A stretch of 64,000 nucleotides of DNA from Artocarpus heterophyllus (lineage: Eukaryota > Streptophyta > Magnoliopsida > Rosales > Moraceae), in NCBI GenBank assembly GCA_025403435.1, contig CM046340.1:12468091-12532090 (forward strand), read 5' to 3'. Below the pieces are notes generated by a model. The model worked only from the letters and a program-made list of their open reading frames with translations, made no database searches and was not told the origin of the DNA. How positions within the stretch are numbered: the stretch's first letter is position 1; each line of letters opens with the position of its first letter. Positions 44,655 to 57,758 of this stretch are shown piece by piece. The position numbers were made by a program, and so were the translations under genes.

Positions 44655-44692
44655 GAGAGAGACAGAGAGAGAGAGAAGAGAGAGAGAGAGAG
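44655..44692 (+). repeat. (GA)n repeat in the 5' UTR of the DUF1218 gene
   Basis: An almost unbroken GA run ending 8 bp before the start codon. GA-rich leaders are common in plant genes. Confidence 0.85.
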
Positions 44693-44699
44693 GTTAATA

Positions 44700-46527
44700 A
44701 TGGCGGTCTCCGTCCCAATCTTGGCCGTCGTCGTCTCGCTTCACCTTATAGCCTTCGTTCTCGCCGTCGGAGCTGAACGACGTCGTAGCTCGGTAACCTT
44801 TTTTTTTTTTCGTGTCCTATTTCTATGTTTTTGAGTGTGAATCTACCAAGCATCTGAAGCTTATTCCTTTCTTGTTTTTGGGCAATGTTTGGTTTGTGGG
44901 CTTTTTTTTTTGTGAAGGCTAAGGTTGTGCCTGATGAGTACGACGATTACACGTACTGCGTCTACGACTCCGACGCATCAACGGTGTACGGACTGGCGGC
45001 GTTTGGGCTTCTCTTGCTGAGCCAGACGGTGCTTAACGGCGTCACCAGGTGTCTCTGCTTTGGAAGGGGCTTAATCACTGGGACTTCCACAACTTGGACT
45101 GTCTTCTTCTTCATAGTTTCCTGGTAATTTCACTATTTTTTCCTAATCCCAGATGCCCTTTTTTGCTTGTGTCTTATTATTGCATTTTCTTTTTAAAATT
45201 TTTAATTTTGTTTTACATCAAATGGTGTTACACTGTTACTGTTAGTACTGAATTTGACATATCATGGGTGAGAAAAAACTAGGTCCCATTTGTGTATTTT
45301 TCAAAAAAAAAAAAAACTACCCTCTGAATACAGCCAAATATAAAAGTGGGTGACTGAAACTTTGTTTTCTGATGGGAACTAAAAAAGTTACATTGTTCTC
45401 CACATATACCAAGTTGGTCACTTCCAAGTTGAGATCTCAGTTAATCCAGTTCAGTCAACAAAACCAGTACAATTTTTGATTTTTTTTCCTTTTATTTTTT
45501 TATGTGATAAAAAAAAGTTGCGTTTATCAAAAGGGGTAAAGTAGGGGTGTAGATTAGATTATCTTATAGAGTGATTAAAGGTGTTGGGAGGGGTTAACTT
45601 TTGGTATTGATCTGAAATATGAGAAAGAAAAGTGGCTCTGTCACGTTTAGATTTAAACGCATTATGCGCAAGTGTATGCTAGCTTTACTTGCTTTTTGTT
45701 TCCTTGTCATTTCTAACGAATTTTAAATTAGTTGGCAGGTAACATAATTTGTCCATCTGGCATCTACATCTTAAACAACCTGTTTAAGACGTTTTGCTAT
45801 ACAAGTCAAGCTTTTGTTATTATTATTTTTTACGGTATTTTGTCGTTTAGATACTAAAAAGGCTCTTCTGATTGATTTAGAATTCCCTGGAAGGGTGGTA
45901 GGGGAAAAAACACTATTGGTAGTCACAATTTTAGATTGTGATATACTTTTCTTAATTTTACATGATTTTGTCATTTTGATATGGTCTGACAGTTTATAAC
46001 TGTGTTTATTGGTAGTATTTTTTAATACCCTTCCACAGAATTCTCCATCCATAGGCCCTTGCATGCTTCTTGTCCATGGTTAATAATAATCACCCCTATG
46101 TTACTAAAATAATTGGAGTGTTGCTCGTCAGAGATACATAGGCCTATGACTCCAAATGGATGTTTGATGAACCTCTTATTTCATTCTGATAAACCAAAAT
46201 TTGAGCCAATATATTAGGACAAGCTTTCTGGGAGCCGAGGCATGCTTATTGGCGGGGTCAGCAAAGAACGCATACCATACCAGGTACAGAGGAATCTTCA
46301 GGGTAGATCACTTGTCGTGTGCCACTCTAAGAAAAGGCGTTTTCGCTGCTGGGGCTGCCCTTACATTGTTGTCACTTCTGGGGTCCATTCTTTACTACTG
46401 GATGCATTCTAAAGTCGATACTGGTGGATGGCAAAAGCACCAGAACGAAGGCCTTGGAATGACAACTTCTGATCATGGACAACATCAGCAACACCAACAG
46501 CAAGCCAATGAATTCCAGAAAGTCTAG
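44700..46527 (+). CDS. DUF1218 (MWL-like) membrane protein, three exons
   Basis: Exons 44700-44792, 44918-45123 and 46218-46527 join in frame with GT-AG introns and give 202 aa. The start is the ATG giving MAVSVPILAVVV; an upstream open stretch is only the GA repeat. Four hydrophobic segments are visible: an N-terminal one (SVPILAVVVSLHLIAFVLAV), VYGLAAFGLLLLSQ, WTVFFFIVSW running into SFLGAEACLLAG, and GVFAAGAALTLLSLLGSILY. Cys residues in YTYCVYDSD, TRCLCFG, EACLLAG and DHLSCATLRKGVF fit the DUF1218 family (PF06749). In Arabidopsis some members (MWL-1/2) affect lignin in secondary walls; others are uncharacterised, so the exact role here is open. The tail is hydrophilic and rich in Gln/His. 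It appears intact. Intron 2 is about 1.1 kb and AT-rich. Confidence 0.9.
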
Positions 46528-48161
46528 GTATGTTACGATGTTGAGTAGGTTAGTTCCCACAGTTTTGAAAATTTCTGTGGAATGAAAGATACACAAATCC
46601 TATATATTCGAACGGTCCTTTATTTTGAGGTATATGTAGAACAGTCTGCCGGCAAGCTTGCCATATTGTGATGTTGGGAATTATATATATATATATAATA
46701 TTGTGGCATGTCAGTGTCTTTACTGTTATGTCTTTTTCTTGCTTTGTATAATTTTCAATTATGGTTCTTTCTTCCACTTGTGTATGCTAGTTGATATATT
46801 GCTTTTCTTATTTGTCGGTACTGTAGCACGACTGGTTTTTGAAAATGAGTGTTTGGTTAAGAAAATGATGTTATTAATTATTATTAACATGACACAGTTT
46901 ATAAATAACCATCTCTAGTGATGTGAGTATATAACAGACTGTTATCTAATTGGTACCCCTAAACAAGGGGGGAAATATGAGAAGTTTAATTGTGTCTCTT
47001 GTCAAATTCTATAATGTTTCTACGTCTTGATTCCTGATTTTGTGTGCTTAGAAGTTGCTGGCTATACTTAGCCTTGTTTATCGTTTGGACCGAGCATACA
47101 TTTAACTTGTTTCATGGAGAAACTGATCCTGCAATTTTGTCAATTTAACCTTGAGAACGCAGTTAATCCAATTTTGTAAATTTAACCTTGTCATTTTGAT
47201 CTTATCAGTAGATATTGTTATTTTAACCATTGAATTGACTTTTCAACAGTTAGGTCTGCAACTGTATGCAGTTAAAAATTTATATCACACGATGCAAAAC
47301 TATTTCTAGTCATAGTTAGTCCAAAAGTTAAAATAACATGATCTACCGGTAGGGTAATGTTTGTCTTACCATCAGTTTTGCTCTGTTTATGTTTACTTTT
47401 TCTCACAGTATTGTTAGTAATTTTCAGTATTTAGTGTAAGATAACCCACTGTGATAAAACAAACGCAAATCAATAATCCAGCGAGATACAAGGACATCGA
47501 TAGTTTTCTATTAATATTCAACGCTAAAATACTAGAGGAGTGAGAGTTTGATTACGAATTTTCTGAGAAAAAGGACTTCTACAATAGTCTGTAATTGAGC
47601 ATGAAAACTCCACCAAAACGACGATGCATAGCACGCCACGTACAATGCCAAATAAACTCAATATAATTACAACGTAAATTGCTTAATTTTAAAAACTCTC
47701 GGAAGCACCACCACGCAAAGAACTTTTTTTTTTTTTTCATATAAATCATGTTTGTTTAAATGGCTATTTTGAGCTATATAGCGTTTATTTATTATATTTC
47801 TATCTTTTTTGTGATACTAATCCAGATTGAGATAAATTATCTTAATGATAACCCCCTAGAAACATTATTAATACTAGCAATACTTGGGCATTGGTCGTGT
47901 TTAACAACATTCACTAATAGAAATCGGATGTCACAGATATAGAGTACAAATAGAGTCTACCCTCTACTAACTAAGGTGTTTAGTATGGGTGGTCTTTCAA
48001 ACATTTTTCTACTATTAAATAATTTATTAATCAAAATCAGATACCAAAAAGATACTCATACCACCACACCATTTGAATCCATAATTGGGTTTGGAAAGCT
48101 AACAATATTGTCACTCGTGAAAACACAATTTCTCACATGATTAAGAAGAAAAATAACAGTA
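46528..48161. other. Downstream/intergenic region, no gene seen
   Basis: The first few hundred bases are probably the 3' UTR of the DUF1218 gene. The rest is AT-rich with no recognisable feature. Confidence 0.5.
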
Positions 48162-48436
48162 CTAGCATTTGGGAAAGATCTTCTTGGCGTTTGGAGAGTT
48201 GACTAACTGGCCAAACCTTTGGTCCTTGACGAACTGGCAAAGGCAGTTCCTGTGTTGCTTTAATTTGCTGCAACATAGGGACGTTATGGGAACGTTTGAC
48301 CTGATTGAGTCGGAATCGGAGCATGTGTCTAGCTCGCGAAAGCTGCATGGGACGGGACTACTGCCTCGGAAACGTCTTTTGTTCCGAGCAGCGCGACAAG
48401 CATAACAAACAAAGCAACAACGTATGACGTCTTCAT
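48162..48436 (-). pseudogene. Type-2 non-specific lipid-transfer protein pseudogene
   Basis: From ATG at 48436 the frame gives a signal peptide (MKTSYVVALFVMLVALLG), then loses frame after about residue 28. The mature part continues in another frame: CSFRELDTC, then CCSKLKQHRNCLCQFVKD and VNSPNAKKIFPKC. Cys spacing matches type-2 LTPs (C-x7-C...CC-x8-C-x-C-x23-C), but a TAG follows the seventh Cys, so the last Cys is lost. These small secreted proteins carry lipids in the apoplast. One frameshift plus early termination make this copy dead. It is related to the copy at 57356-57758 on the same strand. Confidence 0.82.
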
Positions 48437-48969
48437 TGTCAAATCATGCTGTTTTTGTTCATGTCAAAGAAATTAGAGAAGATTGTGTTTGCGAAGACAG
48501 CAATCTTGAGTCTTTGAAATTTATAGAAGAGCGGCAAGAGCTGGTCTAAAGCAACGCAAAACCGAAAAGCTAAATGAATTAAAAGTTTTACTTTTATTTT
48601 TATATCTTGCCTTTTAAGGTTATCAAAACTTTATCCTTTATATTTTGAACTCCATCATATTTATACCTTTAAACTGAAAATTTTATTAAAAAAATGGAAA
48701 CTAAAATTTCTAGAATGTGAAGAGCGTTCAAATACCTTACACAGTCAAAATCAAATTTCAACTTGAAAAAATATAAAAATTTGACATGAATTTAAGGTGT
48801 GAAACTATAAAATTGTTAAATTTCAAAATATAAGGTATGATTTTTTGATAACAAAAAAATATAGGTTATAAAAATAAAAATAACCCCAATTAAAATAAAA
48901 AGGGAAAATACTAGAGAAAAAAATACTTAACATAAGTAAAACAGTCAAAATTGTACTTATTTTTTCTAC

Positions 48970-49520
<551 letters not shown>

Positions 49521-50219
49521 TGAAATCACCTTTCATTATTATAATTCAAGTCAGACTCTACTTTGGACTATATAGTTAAAACCTTATATATTATAAACTC
49601 TGAGGTAGCTAAAACACTACTTTTAAGAATCTCCACTCTCCTCTCACAAGGCTTTTTCATGTCATCAATTATTCTATTGTTTAGTTGGTTTCTATCATCT
49701 TTTTCTTCAAATTAATCGTATTTGGTAAGTCACTTAATTTGAACAAGTTAATTTTCATACTGTCAGGGAAATTAATATTTCATATATAGTTCTAGGAAAT
49801 CTCTTGATTTTAACACATTTGATAGTTGATTATTGCAACCATACTTTTGTGTCTTTTTCTTCAATCCTTTTATTTTTATTCTTTAGATTTTGATGAATGC
49901 TTCGCCGTCTATTTTATGGCCAACTATTTTTTTTTTGACTATTTGATCTGTATAATCATTATGCAAGATTGGATAGTTATATTATACACTGATTTGTATA
50001 ATTTTGTGCATGTTTTTGTTTTTGTATCAATTTTTTGTCTCTCATTATTCTCTCCCCTTTTTTTTTGCTATCTATATGAATAATTTCAAAGAGGCACACT
50101 TGTTCCTTTAGAAAATTAAACATACGGATAACAGTTGGATATATCAGTCTAGATTAAGCAACTCATATAAAAAACGAGTAGTTACGTTTCTTGACTTTGC
50201 ATTCAAAAATACAAGTCAG
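49521..50219. other. AT-rich spacer left of the CACTA relic
   Basis: No recognised feature. The 5' terminus of the CACTA element should be here or lost; I find no CACTA motif in it. Confidence 0.45.
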
Positions 50220-50459
50220 TGTGAAGTGTGTACTTGTTGCACCTGTCACTCGATCGTTAGCATTTGAACATTTGATATGCAATGGATTTTTGGAAGGATA
50301 AACTAAATGGGGCCTTCATGGAGAAACGACTGCAACTCATCATACTACACAAAATGTAGAGACACAAAGTCATAATGAGCAGAATTATGATATCGATATG
50401 AAAGGAATTTTAAATAATGGATTGAGACGGTTTTGTGCACAACATGAAGCTAGAAGTAT

Positions 50460-52645
50460 TGTAACACCCAGAAAATTTAATTAGGCATAATTGGTGTTTA
50501 GATGGTAGATTAGTATGCCTTAATGTAAATTTGAACTTGATTTAAGTGTTTTATGGTATTTTAAATTTGTCCAATTTTTAATCATTTCTATATGTTATTT
50601 TGAATTTTAAAACAAAATAATTTACCAAATATCTGATATGTCCCAACTATAAACTATGTGTTGGGGATACGGTTTTGCTCTGTAAAACCACTAATCCCCT
50701 CCTATTTATCTCGCTCTCTCACTCTCACTGTCCCTCACTCTCTCAAACACACTCTCTCTCTTTTCCCTCTCTCCCACGTTGCCCTCTCTCTTTCCCTTCC
50801 TCTCTTTATTTTGATTTCAAATTTTTGAGTTCAAGCTTAATTCTCAGCTGGATTGGGAGGTGAGGAACACAATTTGGACTTCCACAAAATGTTTTAAAGC
50901 TTCGATTTGAGGTTAGTTTCCTTGTTTTTTAAATTTCAAACTTTTTGTTCTAAAATTTTCAATTTCTTTAAAATGTTGTAATCTGAGTTTCTTGAGTTGA
51001 GGAGACCCTTAATCTAAGTTAGTAGAACTCAAATCATCTAGAATTTAGGCTTGATTGAGGAAGATTTGAATTAAAATAAGTTTTCTCCTTTTTCCTCATC
51101 TTCAGATTTCCTTGAAATTTCTATGAAAATCTTGCTAAAAGTTGTTTGAATGTGTTCTATTGTGTTTATTTATCATCTATGATCATTATATATGCTCTAG
51201 GACTTGAAAAAACAGGTTTTAAATTGATTTTTGGGCTTGGGGAGGCCGAGAATCGAAGTCTTGGACCTCCCACATTTTTCCAATTTGGCAGGCTGAACTT
51301 AATGTTTGGCAAGCTGGATTCATAGGTTCGGCAGGCCAGCTTCATTTGGTCGGCATGCCAAACTTGGGCCAGTTCAGCAGGCCGGTCCTGGCTGGCCAGC
51401 AGGCCGAACTGTGGGTTCCTGCAGGCCGGACGAGGGGTTCTGACAGGCTGACCGAACCTTGTAAAAAATGACCTTTTTGTCCCGTTTTTCACCGTTTAAG
51501 ACCTAGCTTAAGATTTAACCTCATAAAATGATTTTGTAAACTCTAAAGGCATACTAAGGCACCATGAAATAGCTTAGGGATGTAGAATACTTTAAGCTAA
51601 ATATTGATGAACTCAGTTTCTATTTAAGGTTGTTCGTGGTTCCGTGGAGTTAACATATAGTGGATCAGGACTGTTGTGTTAGACGTTGATACAGGATATC
51701 AAGGAACGAGTTTTATCCCTTCTCCTTGGTAGCCATGTTTTTAAAGAGGTTTGGCCACAAAGCTTTTCTTTTAAAAGCTTTCAAGAAATGAAGTTTATCA
51801 CTTATTATCATTATTGGCAAATAATAAATGATCATAATGAACGTAATCATAATATATGGTAAATGAGACATGATAATGATGTGACATTGGATGTGTCGGT
51901 TAGTATCGTCCGGAATGATAAGATAGAGCATGATGTCATGTACAGAGATCAGGTCGTGGGGAGCGTGACCTTAGGGGCAGGTCCTGAAACCTAGTTGGGC
52001 CACTTCGGTGGTGATTCATATGGCTTTGCCGAGAACATGATAATGAGACCGTCTATGGATGAATAAACGACTAATTGGTATGAATAAAGTTTAATGAATT
52101 TCAGTTGGTTATTTGTTTATTTATTTTTCCCATTTTATAGCTTTTGTCTAAAAATGAATTATATGTTCAAATTAAACGTTTTCAAAAGATTAGTGCTACT
52201 GAGCCTTTCGCTCATATTTTTTTTGTTTTAAAACCTTTTCCAACCTTTTCCTCCCTCTAGGTGGAATCCAACTTAGGGAAGACTGAAGGACAAGGAAGAA
52301 ACTACAGGATTAGGACATCACCATCTAGGGTATTTATTTATAAGCAAGGCATGTAATATTTGAATTTATTTCCCCTTTTATTTGGACTATGGTTATGTAT
52401 TTAATATTGTTGATACCATGTGTGCATACTAATATGGGTGCGGTGGGGCCCAATGGTGTTTGTTTATTTAATATTTCAATTCACTTACACGCTTTTATAT
52501 TTTAATGACTATTTTAAGAAGTTCTAAATATCCCACATTCTTATAATTAATTTAATATCTTTTAAATGGCGGTCTTTTTTTCAAAATTTAATTTATATAA
52601 CCTAATTAGTCTGTCACGTCACCCTCTGGTTTTCGGGGCGTGACA
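50460..52645 (+). mobile_element. Solo LTR of a Del/Tekay-like gypsy element inside the CACTA transposase
   Basis: 2186 bp starting TGTAACACCC and ending GGGGCGTGACA, with a perfect target duplication AGTAT at 50455-50459 and 52646-52650. The transposase sequence resumes right after the duplication. 51250-51460 contains loosely repeated GGCAGGCC/GGCAGGCTG motifs. LTR ends resemble those at 7786 and 24294, but the body is a different family. Confidence 0.92.
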
Positions 52646-54285
52646 AGTATAGATCATGAAATGTGGAGGCAAAAAAAATTTATGACTTGGTGCAGGATGC
52701 AGAGATTGAACTTTACCGAGGATGCAGGAGCTTTACAAAGCTATCATTTATTATTCAACTATATCATATTAAGTGTCTTTGTAGATGGAGTAACAAGTCA
52801 TTCAGCATGTTACTTGAATTATTAAAAAAAAAAAAGCATTTCCAGAAGGGGAAACACAACCAAATTCCTTTTATGAGACACAAAAGCTAATGAAAAAGTT
52901 AGGGCTTGGTTATAAAAAAAATACATGCATCCCAATGATTGCATTCTGTACAAAAAAGAGCATGCAGATGCCAAGGAATGTTGTGTATGCTACACACCAA
53001 GATATGTTAAAAAAAATAAACTTCCATTGATAAGTATTTTTCTTTTTTTTTTTTTATATATTAGTTTGGTGCCTAAGTGTTGGATTTTGTAGGACCAATG
53101 CTAAAGTTCTACGTCATTTTCCATTAAAACCAAGCTTACAACGTTCATTCATGTCACCAAAGACCGTAGATTTGATGACATGGCATAAAAACAATAGTAA
53201 TGATAGTTGTACGAGGCATCCTAGTGACTCTCCAGCATGGAAGACTTTTGATCACTATCACAAATCATTTTTAACAGATCCTCAGAATATTCGACTCGCT
53301 TTAGCTTGTAATAGAATGAATCCTTTTAAGACATTTCTCACAGCACATGGCCAGTTATTTTGATACCGTATAATCTCCCACCATGGATGTTCATGAAGCA
53401 ATCTAATTTCATTATGTCACTACTTATACCTGGCCCAGAAATACATAGAAATGATATCGATATGTATTTGCAGCCATTGATAGATGAGTTAAAAGGATTG
53501 TGGGAAGTTGGATTTGCTACTTTTGACGCATCAAAGAAACAAAATTTTTGTTTACATGCAGGATTATTATGGACTATTAGTGACTTCCCTACGCATGCAA
53601 ACTTGTCAGGCTGGAGCACAAAAGGAAGGTATGAATGTCTAGATTGTCATCAGTTTACTTGTTCTACTTGGTTAACACATGGTAAAAAGTTTTGCTACAT
53701 GGCTCATCGTCATTGGTTAGGTATAAACCATGTATTTAGAAATAATGAGAAATCTTTTGAGGGTTTCGCCCAATCCATAAGTGGCTCTATGGAGCTTGAT
53801 ATGCTAGCAGGAAACCAAATAAAATTTGAGAAAACAGTTTCTAATAACACTGAATTCCCATTTAATCGAAAAAAAGGGAGTATATTCTTTGAATTGCCAG
53901 TATTGGAAAGACAATTTGCTATGTCACAATCTTGATGTAATGCATATTGAAAAGAATGTATGTTAGAGTGTGGTTGGAAAGTTATTGAATTTAGATGGAA
54001 AAAATAAAGATAACCTGAATTCGCGTCTTGACTTGAAAGAAATGGGTATAAGATCTGAACTTGATCCAAGGATTAACTCATCCAACAAAACCAACATACC
54101 CCTGCTTATTTTACATTGAAAAAGGAGGAAAAGAAAAAAATTTTGTATGCTTGTAAAGAATATCAAAGTTCCAGATGACTATGCAGAAAATATTTCGAGA
54201 TACATTGATCTCAAACAACAAAAAATTTTGAGGCTTAAGAGTCATGATTGTTATATTCTAATACAACAACTACTACCATTAGCAT

Positions 54286-54605
54286 TGAGGGGAGTATCAA
54301 GTCTGCATGTACGCGCTCCCGGATGGGTACCTGGGGGTTACTTAAGGCCTTCTCATACAAGAGGTCACAGGTTCAACCCCTGTGGGACGCGCTCCCGCGG
54401 GAGGCAAATCCGCGTGGGGGCTCCCGACCTCCCTGGGAACTCGGCTGGGAATAACTCGAGGTCGCACCGGGCTGGGAATAACTCGGGGTCGCACCGGGCT
54501 GCTCCCCGGCTATACGTAAAGTGTGCCCCAGCTCAGATCCGTCCAGCTCGGGAGCCTCAGGGCATGGTCCGACCACCCCGGAAGGCTGAGGCCAAGCCTC
54601 AACAG
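54286..54605 (+). mobile_element. tRNA-type SINE-like insertion in the CACTA transposase
   Basis: A GC-rich island in AT-rich transposase sequence, separating QQLLPLALRG from NRNRPEGC. It has a box B match GGTTCAACCCC (54370-54380) and a plausible box A (GGATGGGTACCTGGGGG, 54321-54337) about 35 bp upstream, as in RNA polymerase III promoters. A 27-bp direct duplication (CTGGGAATAACTCG...) lies at 54448-54501. Target duplication and exact ends are unclear, and about 80 residues of transposase are missing here. Confidence 0.55.
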
Positions 54606-56539
54606 AAGTCATACACACAAAATAGAAATCGACCAGAAGGTTGCATTGCAGAAGGGTATTTGGCTGATGAATGCTTGACATTTTGCTCTCGATATATTGA
54701 AGGCATCGAAACAATATTTAATCTCAAACCTAGAAATTATACCGACGCTAAGCCCAGTTTAGCAAGACTACATATTTTCCAAATAACAGGTCGACATATA
54801 GGAAGAAGAGATATAAAAGCATTAGATGAGGACACAAATTAATGGCACATCGTTATGTGTTATTTAATTCTAGTGTGGCAGACCTATTTATTGAGTAAGC
54901 CTTATTATAGAAACAATTATTGAATTTATACCTAAGATAAAATGTGTGACTGGTGTTATTTACTTCTATATTGTAGACAACATCAAACAATTGTCAGAGA
55001 TGGCAAAACGCCGTCTTCATAGTCAAAATTTTCCATCATGGTTTGCAAAAAAAGTTAGTTATTTTTATGGATTATTTTTGTAAATGATCTTACACTATAT
55101 ATATGTACACTAATTGAAGTTGCTTTTTGATTTTTCAAAATTAAGGGGCAACTTGAATTAGTGTGCATTATTCTGAGGGGCATTTATATATTAAAAAAAA
55201 ATCCTATTTTCAAATAGTATATATTTAAGTTACTAGTTTTTCATTATATGTTTTTTTATTGTGCAAATAGGAGGAGTAGTTATATGATTCAGGAGAAAAT
55301 CAAATCTCTGAAGATTTTAGATGTTTGGCTCATGGGCCGAATAATGTGTATACTACATATAATCGGTATTGGACAAATGGTTTTAGGTTCTACATAAGAG
55401 ATATTGAACAAAACAGGAAAACTCAAAATTGTAGAGTCATCATGATCGCTAAGACTCAAAGTTTCGTAAGCAGTAAGGATCAAAATCCTATTTTAAAAGA
55501 TGTTACATTTTAATGAATATTGACAAAGATCATTGAGTTGGACTATTCAATGGGAAATTGAGTTCTTTTAAGTGTGATTGGATAGCTAGAAGCAGAATTA
55601 TAAAAGAGAAAGATTGTACAAGAGTCAATTTCTCAAGGTTGATGAGTGATGCTGAGTCTTTTATACTAGCTTCTTAAGCAGAACAAGTAATATACGTGGA
55701 AGACCTCCAACACAAAGGATGGCAAGTAGCTGTCAAAATAAATCTTAGAGATTATTATGATATGGACACGCAATCCCATGATAAGAATGTTGAGTTTTAT
55801 TTGTAAACCTTGGTATGCAATGTGCCTATGGATGATGAGAATCAAGATATAAATTTGATAAGCATAGATGTGCTAGATATAGCTATTGATACATTATTGC
55901 CTTTGGATACAAATGAAGATGACGAATAACCATAAATTGTCTAAAATTTCTAGTAGGTTTTAATTATTTTTATTGTTCTTTCTTATCTTTAAAAAATTTA
56001 GATTGTTTTCTTGTTAAATATTAGGTAATGAGTTTTTTTTTCCTAACCAAGTTACCAAGCTCATCTTTTAAGTTTTGTTTGCAGATGAATTTGACCTCCG
56101 ATGCAACTTTTTTTTCTCTACTAAAATGGATTTTGTAATTCCAGATATGCTTTAAGGAAGATGTCTACAGCGTGAGGGAGGTTTTTTTTTTTTTATTTTA
56201 TTTCACCTTTTTTTACTAAATCATTTTAGCACGTTTAAAAGAAAAAAAATGATGGCTCTAGAAATTTAATAACGATATAGAGGGTGCATAAAATATGATG
56301 CTATATAAGTGTTTTAGGATAAAAAAAAGTCTTATTGTTGGTTATTTATCTTTTCAATTCTAACTTGTTTAAAAAATTTTAGTCATTTTTCAATTCATAT
56401 ATCTCTTGCAAGTTTTTTTTTTTTGAATGAGAAATTCAGATGATTATTTTGAGCACTTATTTTATGATTAATTGTATATTTTACTACAACCATATCAATT
56501 GTGTCACTTTGTTATCATCATCATCACTATCATCAGAAA

Positions 56540-56855
56540 TATGTTTTGTGATATTTTTGAAGTGTCACTAAAGCTTTTTTTAATTACATTTTTGAAAATG
56601 TCACTAAAAATATTCTAATGACACTTCAAACTCTTACTAAAGCTTCCTTTTAGTGACAATTATAAATTGTCACTGAATTATATTTTTTGTGACATTTCTA
56701 AAATTAGATTTTTAGTGACTATTATAAAATGTTACTAAATTACATTATTTGTGACATTTTATAGCTAATGTCACTAATTACACTAAAAGTGACATTTTAT
56801 GCTTAAATGTTACTAAAATTAATTGTCACTAAAACACATTTTTCTTGGGGTAATC
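56540..56855 (+). repeat. Subterminal repeats and right end of the CACTA relic
   Basis: The short motif TGTCACTAAA and its reverse complement TTTAGTGACA recur about a dozen times in both orientations, ending at TTTTTCTTGGGG. Dense subterminal repeats next to the terminus are typical of CACTA elements and serve as transposase binding sites in better-known members. Confidence 0.7.
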
Positions 56856-57355
56856 AGTCAGTTTTTTAAAATTTTTCAATAATAAAAAACAAAAGTGTTA
56901 TAATAAAGTTTATAAAGACGTATTAAAACACTGGTACAAGCTTTAAAATTTTATGTCGAAAGTGGTTTTTTAAGAAGCTACAATTTAGGCTTTAAATTAA
57001 AACTCTTCTGATAATCATCTAAACATTTTGAGAAGTATCTTTTGGACTTTAAAAGTCAAAACAGTTTCTTGAAAGCTCTAGCAGACAGGCTATTTTTTTA
57101 ATTACGACGACCAATTTTTTTTTTCTTCTAATAATTGCCTGTAAATGAGCCGTAAGCATAACAATAGCATATGACAGGCATGACAGAACACCATGTCACA
57201 TAATAATGTAAAGCAAGCAAATTTCCAGAGATATGAAGATCATGGTTTCTCAGAACCACCATCACGCAACACTATTATCGAAAAACAAGTATTATTAGGG
57301 CATAAAATTTATTTATCAAGAAACTCAGATATCAATTGATGCGGTGAACTATATA
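56856..57355. other. Spacer between the CACTA end and the lipid-transfer pseudogene
   Basis: AT-rich; the part near 57355 is probably the former 3' UTR of the minus-strand pseudogene. Confidence 0.4.
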
Positions 57356-57758
57356 TTAAGACTCAAATGACGCACTGATGCCCAAGTTTTGATGTAATAA
57401 ACTAACATTCTTTGTTAAATTAAAACACACATAATAAGTTTCTCTAATAGGCATGTATAATTTTGTGACACTCCAGCACGTCGGATAAGTAACGCCACAA
57501 CTGGAGAGCACCTTCTTGGCGTTGGGGGAATTGACAAACTGTTGAAGGCTCGGGTCCTTCATGTACGTGCAAAGGCAAGGGCTCTGCTCCTTCAGTCGGC
57601 CGCAACATAAGGGTGTTGGGGGGGCGTTTGAAATCATGGCATCGGGGTCACGGGGTCAGCTCCAGAGCGCTACAATTGACATCAAGTGCTTTGGACATCT
57701 TGGATTTCCCAAGAAGGACAACAAACATGACAAAGAGGGCAACGTGTGATGTCTTCAT
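57356..57758 (-). pseudogene. Type-2 non-specific lipid-transfer protein pseudogene (better preserved)
   Basis: ATG at 57758 starts a signal peptide (MKTSHVALFVMFVVLLG...) and VNCSALELTP, then hits TGA. In a second frame the protein resumes as DAMISNAPPTPLCCGRLKEQ, SPCLCTYMKDPSLQQFVNSP and NAKKVLSSCGVTYPTC, a textbook type-2 LTP with the CC-x8-C-x-C-x23-C-x6-C spacing. The break falls just where the second Cys should be, and the segment is one base out of register. The normal stop after the last Cys is also gone, so the second frame runs on for about 39 residues to 57356. It is probably a dead duplicate of the same ancestor as 48162-48436. A functional sister gene may exist elsewhere. Confidence 0.85.

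Larger units (their letters stand above)
50260..55800 (+). pseudogene. CACTA transposase relic (transposase-associated, Transposase_21/TNP2 and DUF4216-like parts)
   Basis: Recognisable pieces, in broken frames, are as follows. HLICNGFLEG and KWGLHGET near 50260-50330 are the end of the transposase-associated domain. RGCRSFTKLSFIIQLYHIKC near 52715 and IPNDCILYKKEHADAKEC near 52930 follow. Next comes the Transposase_21 (PF02992) block with TVDLMTWHKNNSND, NPFKTF, LLIPGPEIHRNDIDMYLQPL, DELKGLWEVG, LLWTISDFPTHANLSGWSTK and YMAHRHWL (53160-53730). QQLLPLALRG (54265-54295) and RPEGCIAEGYLADE (54632-54673) are now separated by foreign DNA. SWFAKKV near 55045 and FGPNNVYTTYNRYWTNGFRF-like sequence near 55325-55390 open a DUF4216-like domain. 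Frameshifts, stops and two insertions make it inactive. Confidence 0.85.
50220..56855 (+). mobile_element. CACTA (En/Spm) DNA transposon relic, interrupted by a solo LTR and a SINE-like insertion
   Basis: Transposase pieces run in plus orientation from about 50260 to 55800. They are followed by a subterminal repeat zone and a decayed right terminus (TTTTTCTTGGGGTA near 56840-56853, versus the usual TTCTTGTAGTG). The left terminus was not found. The order is: transposase-associated end, solo LTR (50460-52645), TNP2-type core, SINE-like insertion (about 54286-54605), TNP2 C-terminal part, DUF4216-like domain, subterminal repeats. Confidence 0.8.

Noticed and set aside
54370..54380. A true tRNA gene at the box B match
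   Set aside because: No cloverleaf could be drawn around it; acceptor stem and anticodon arm are missing.
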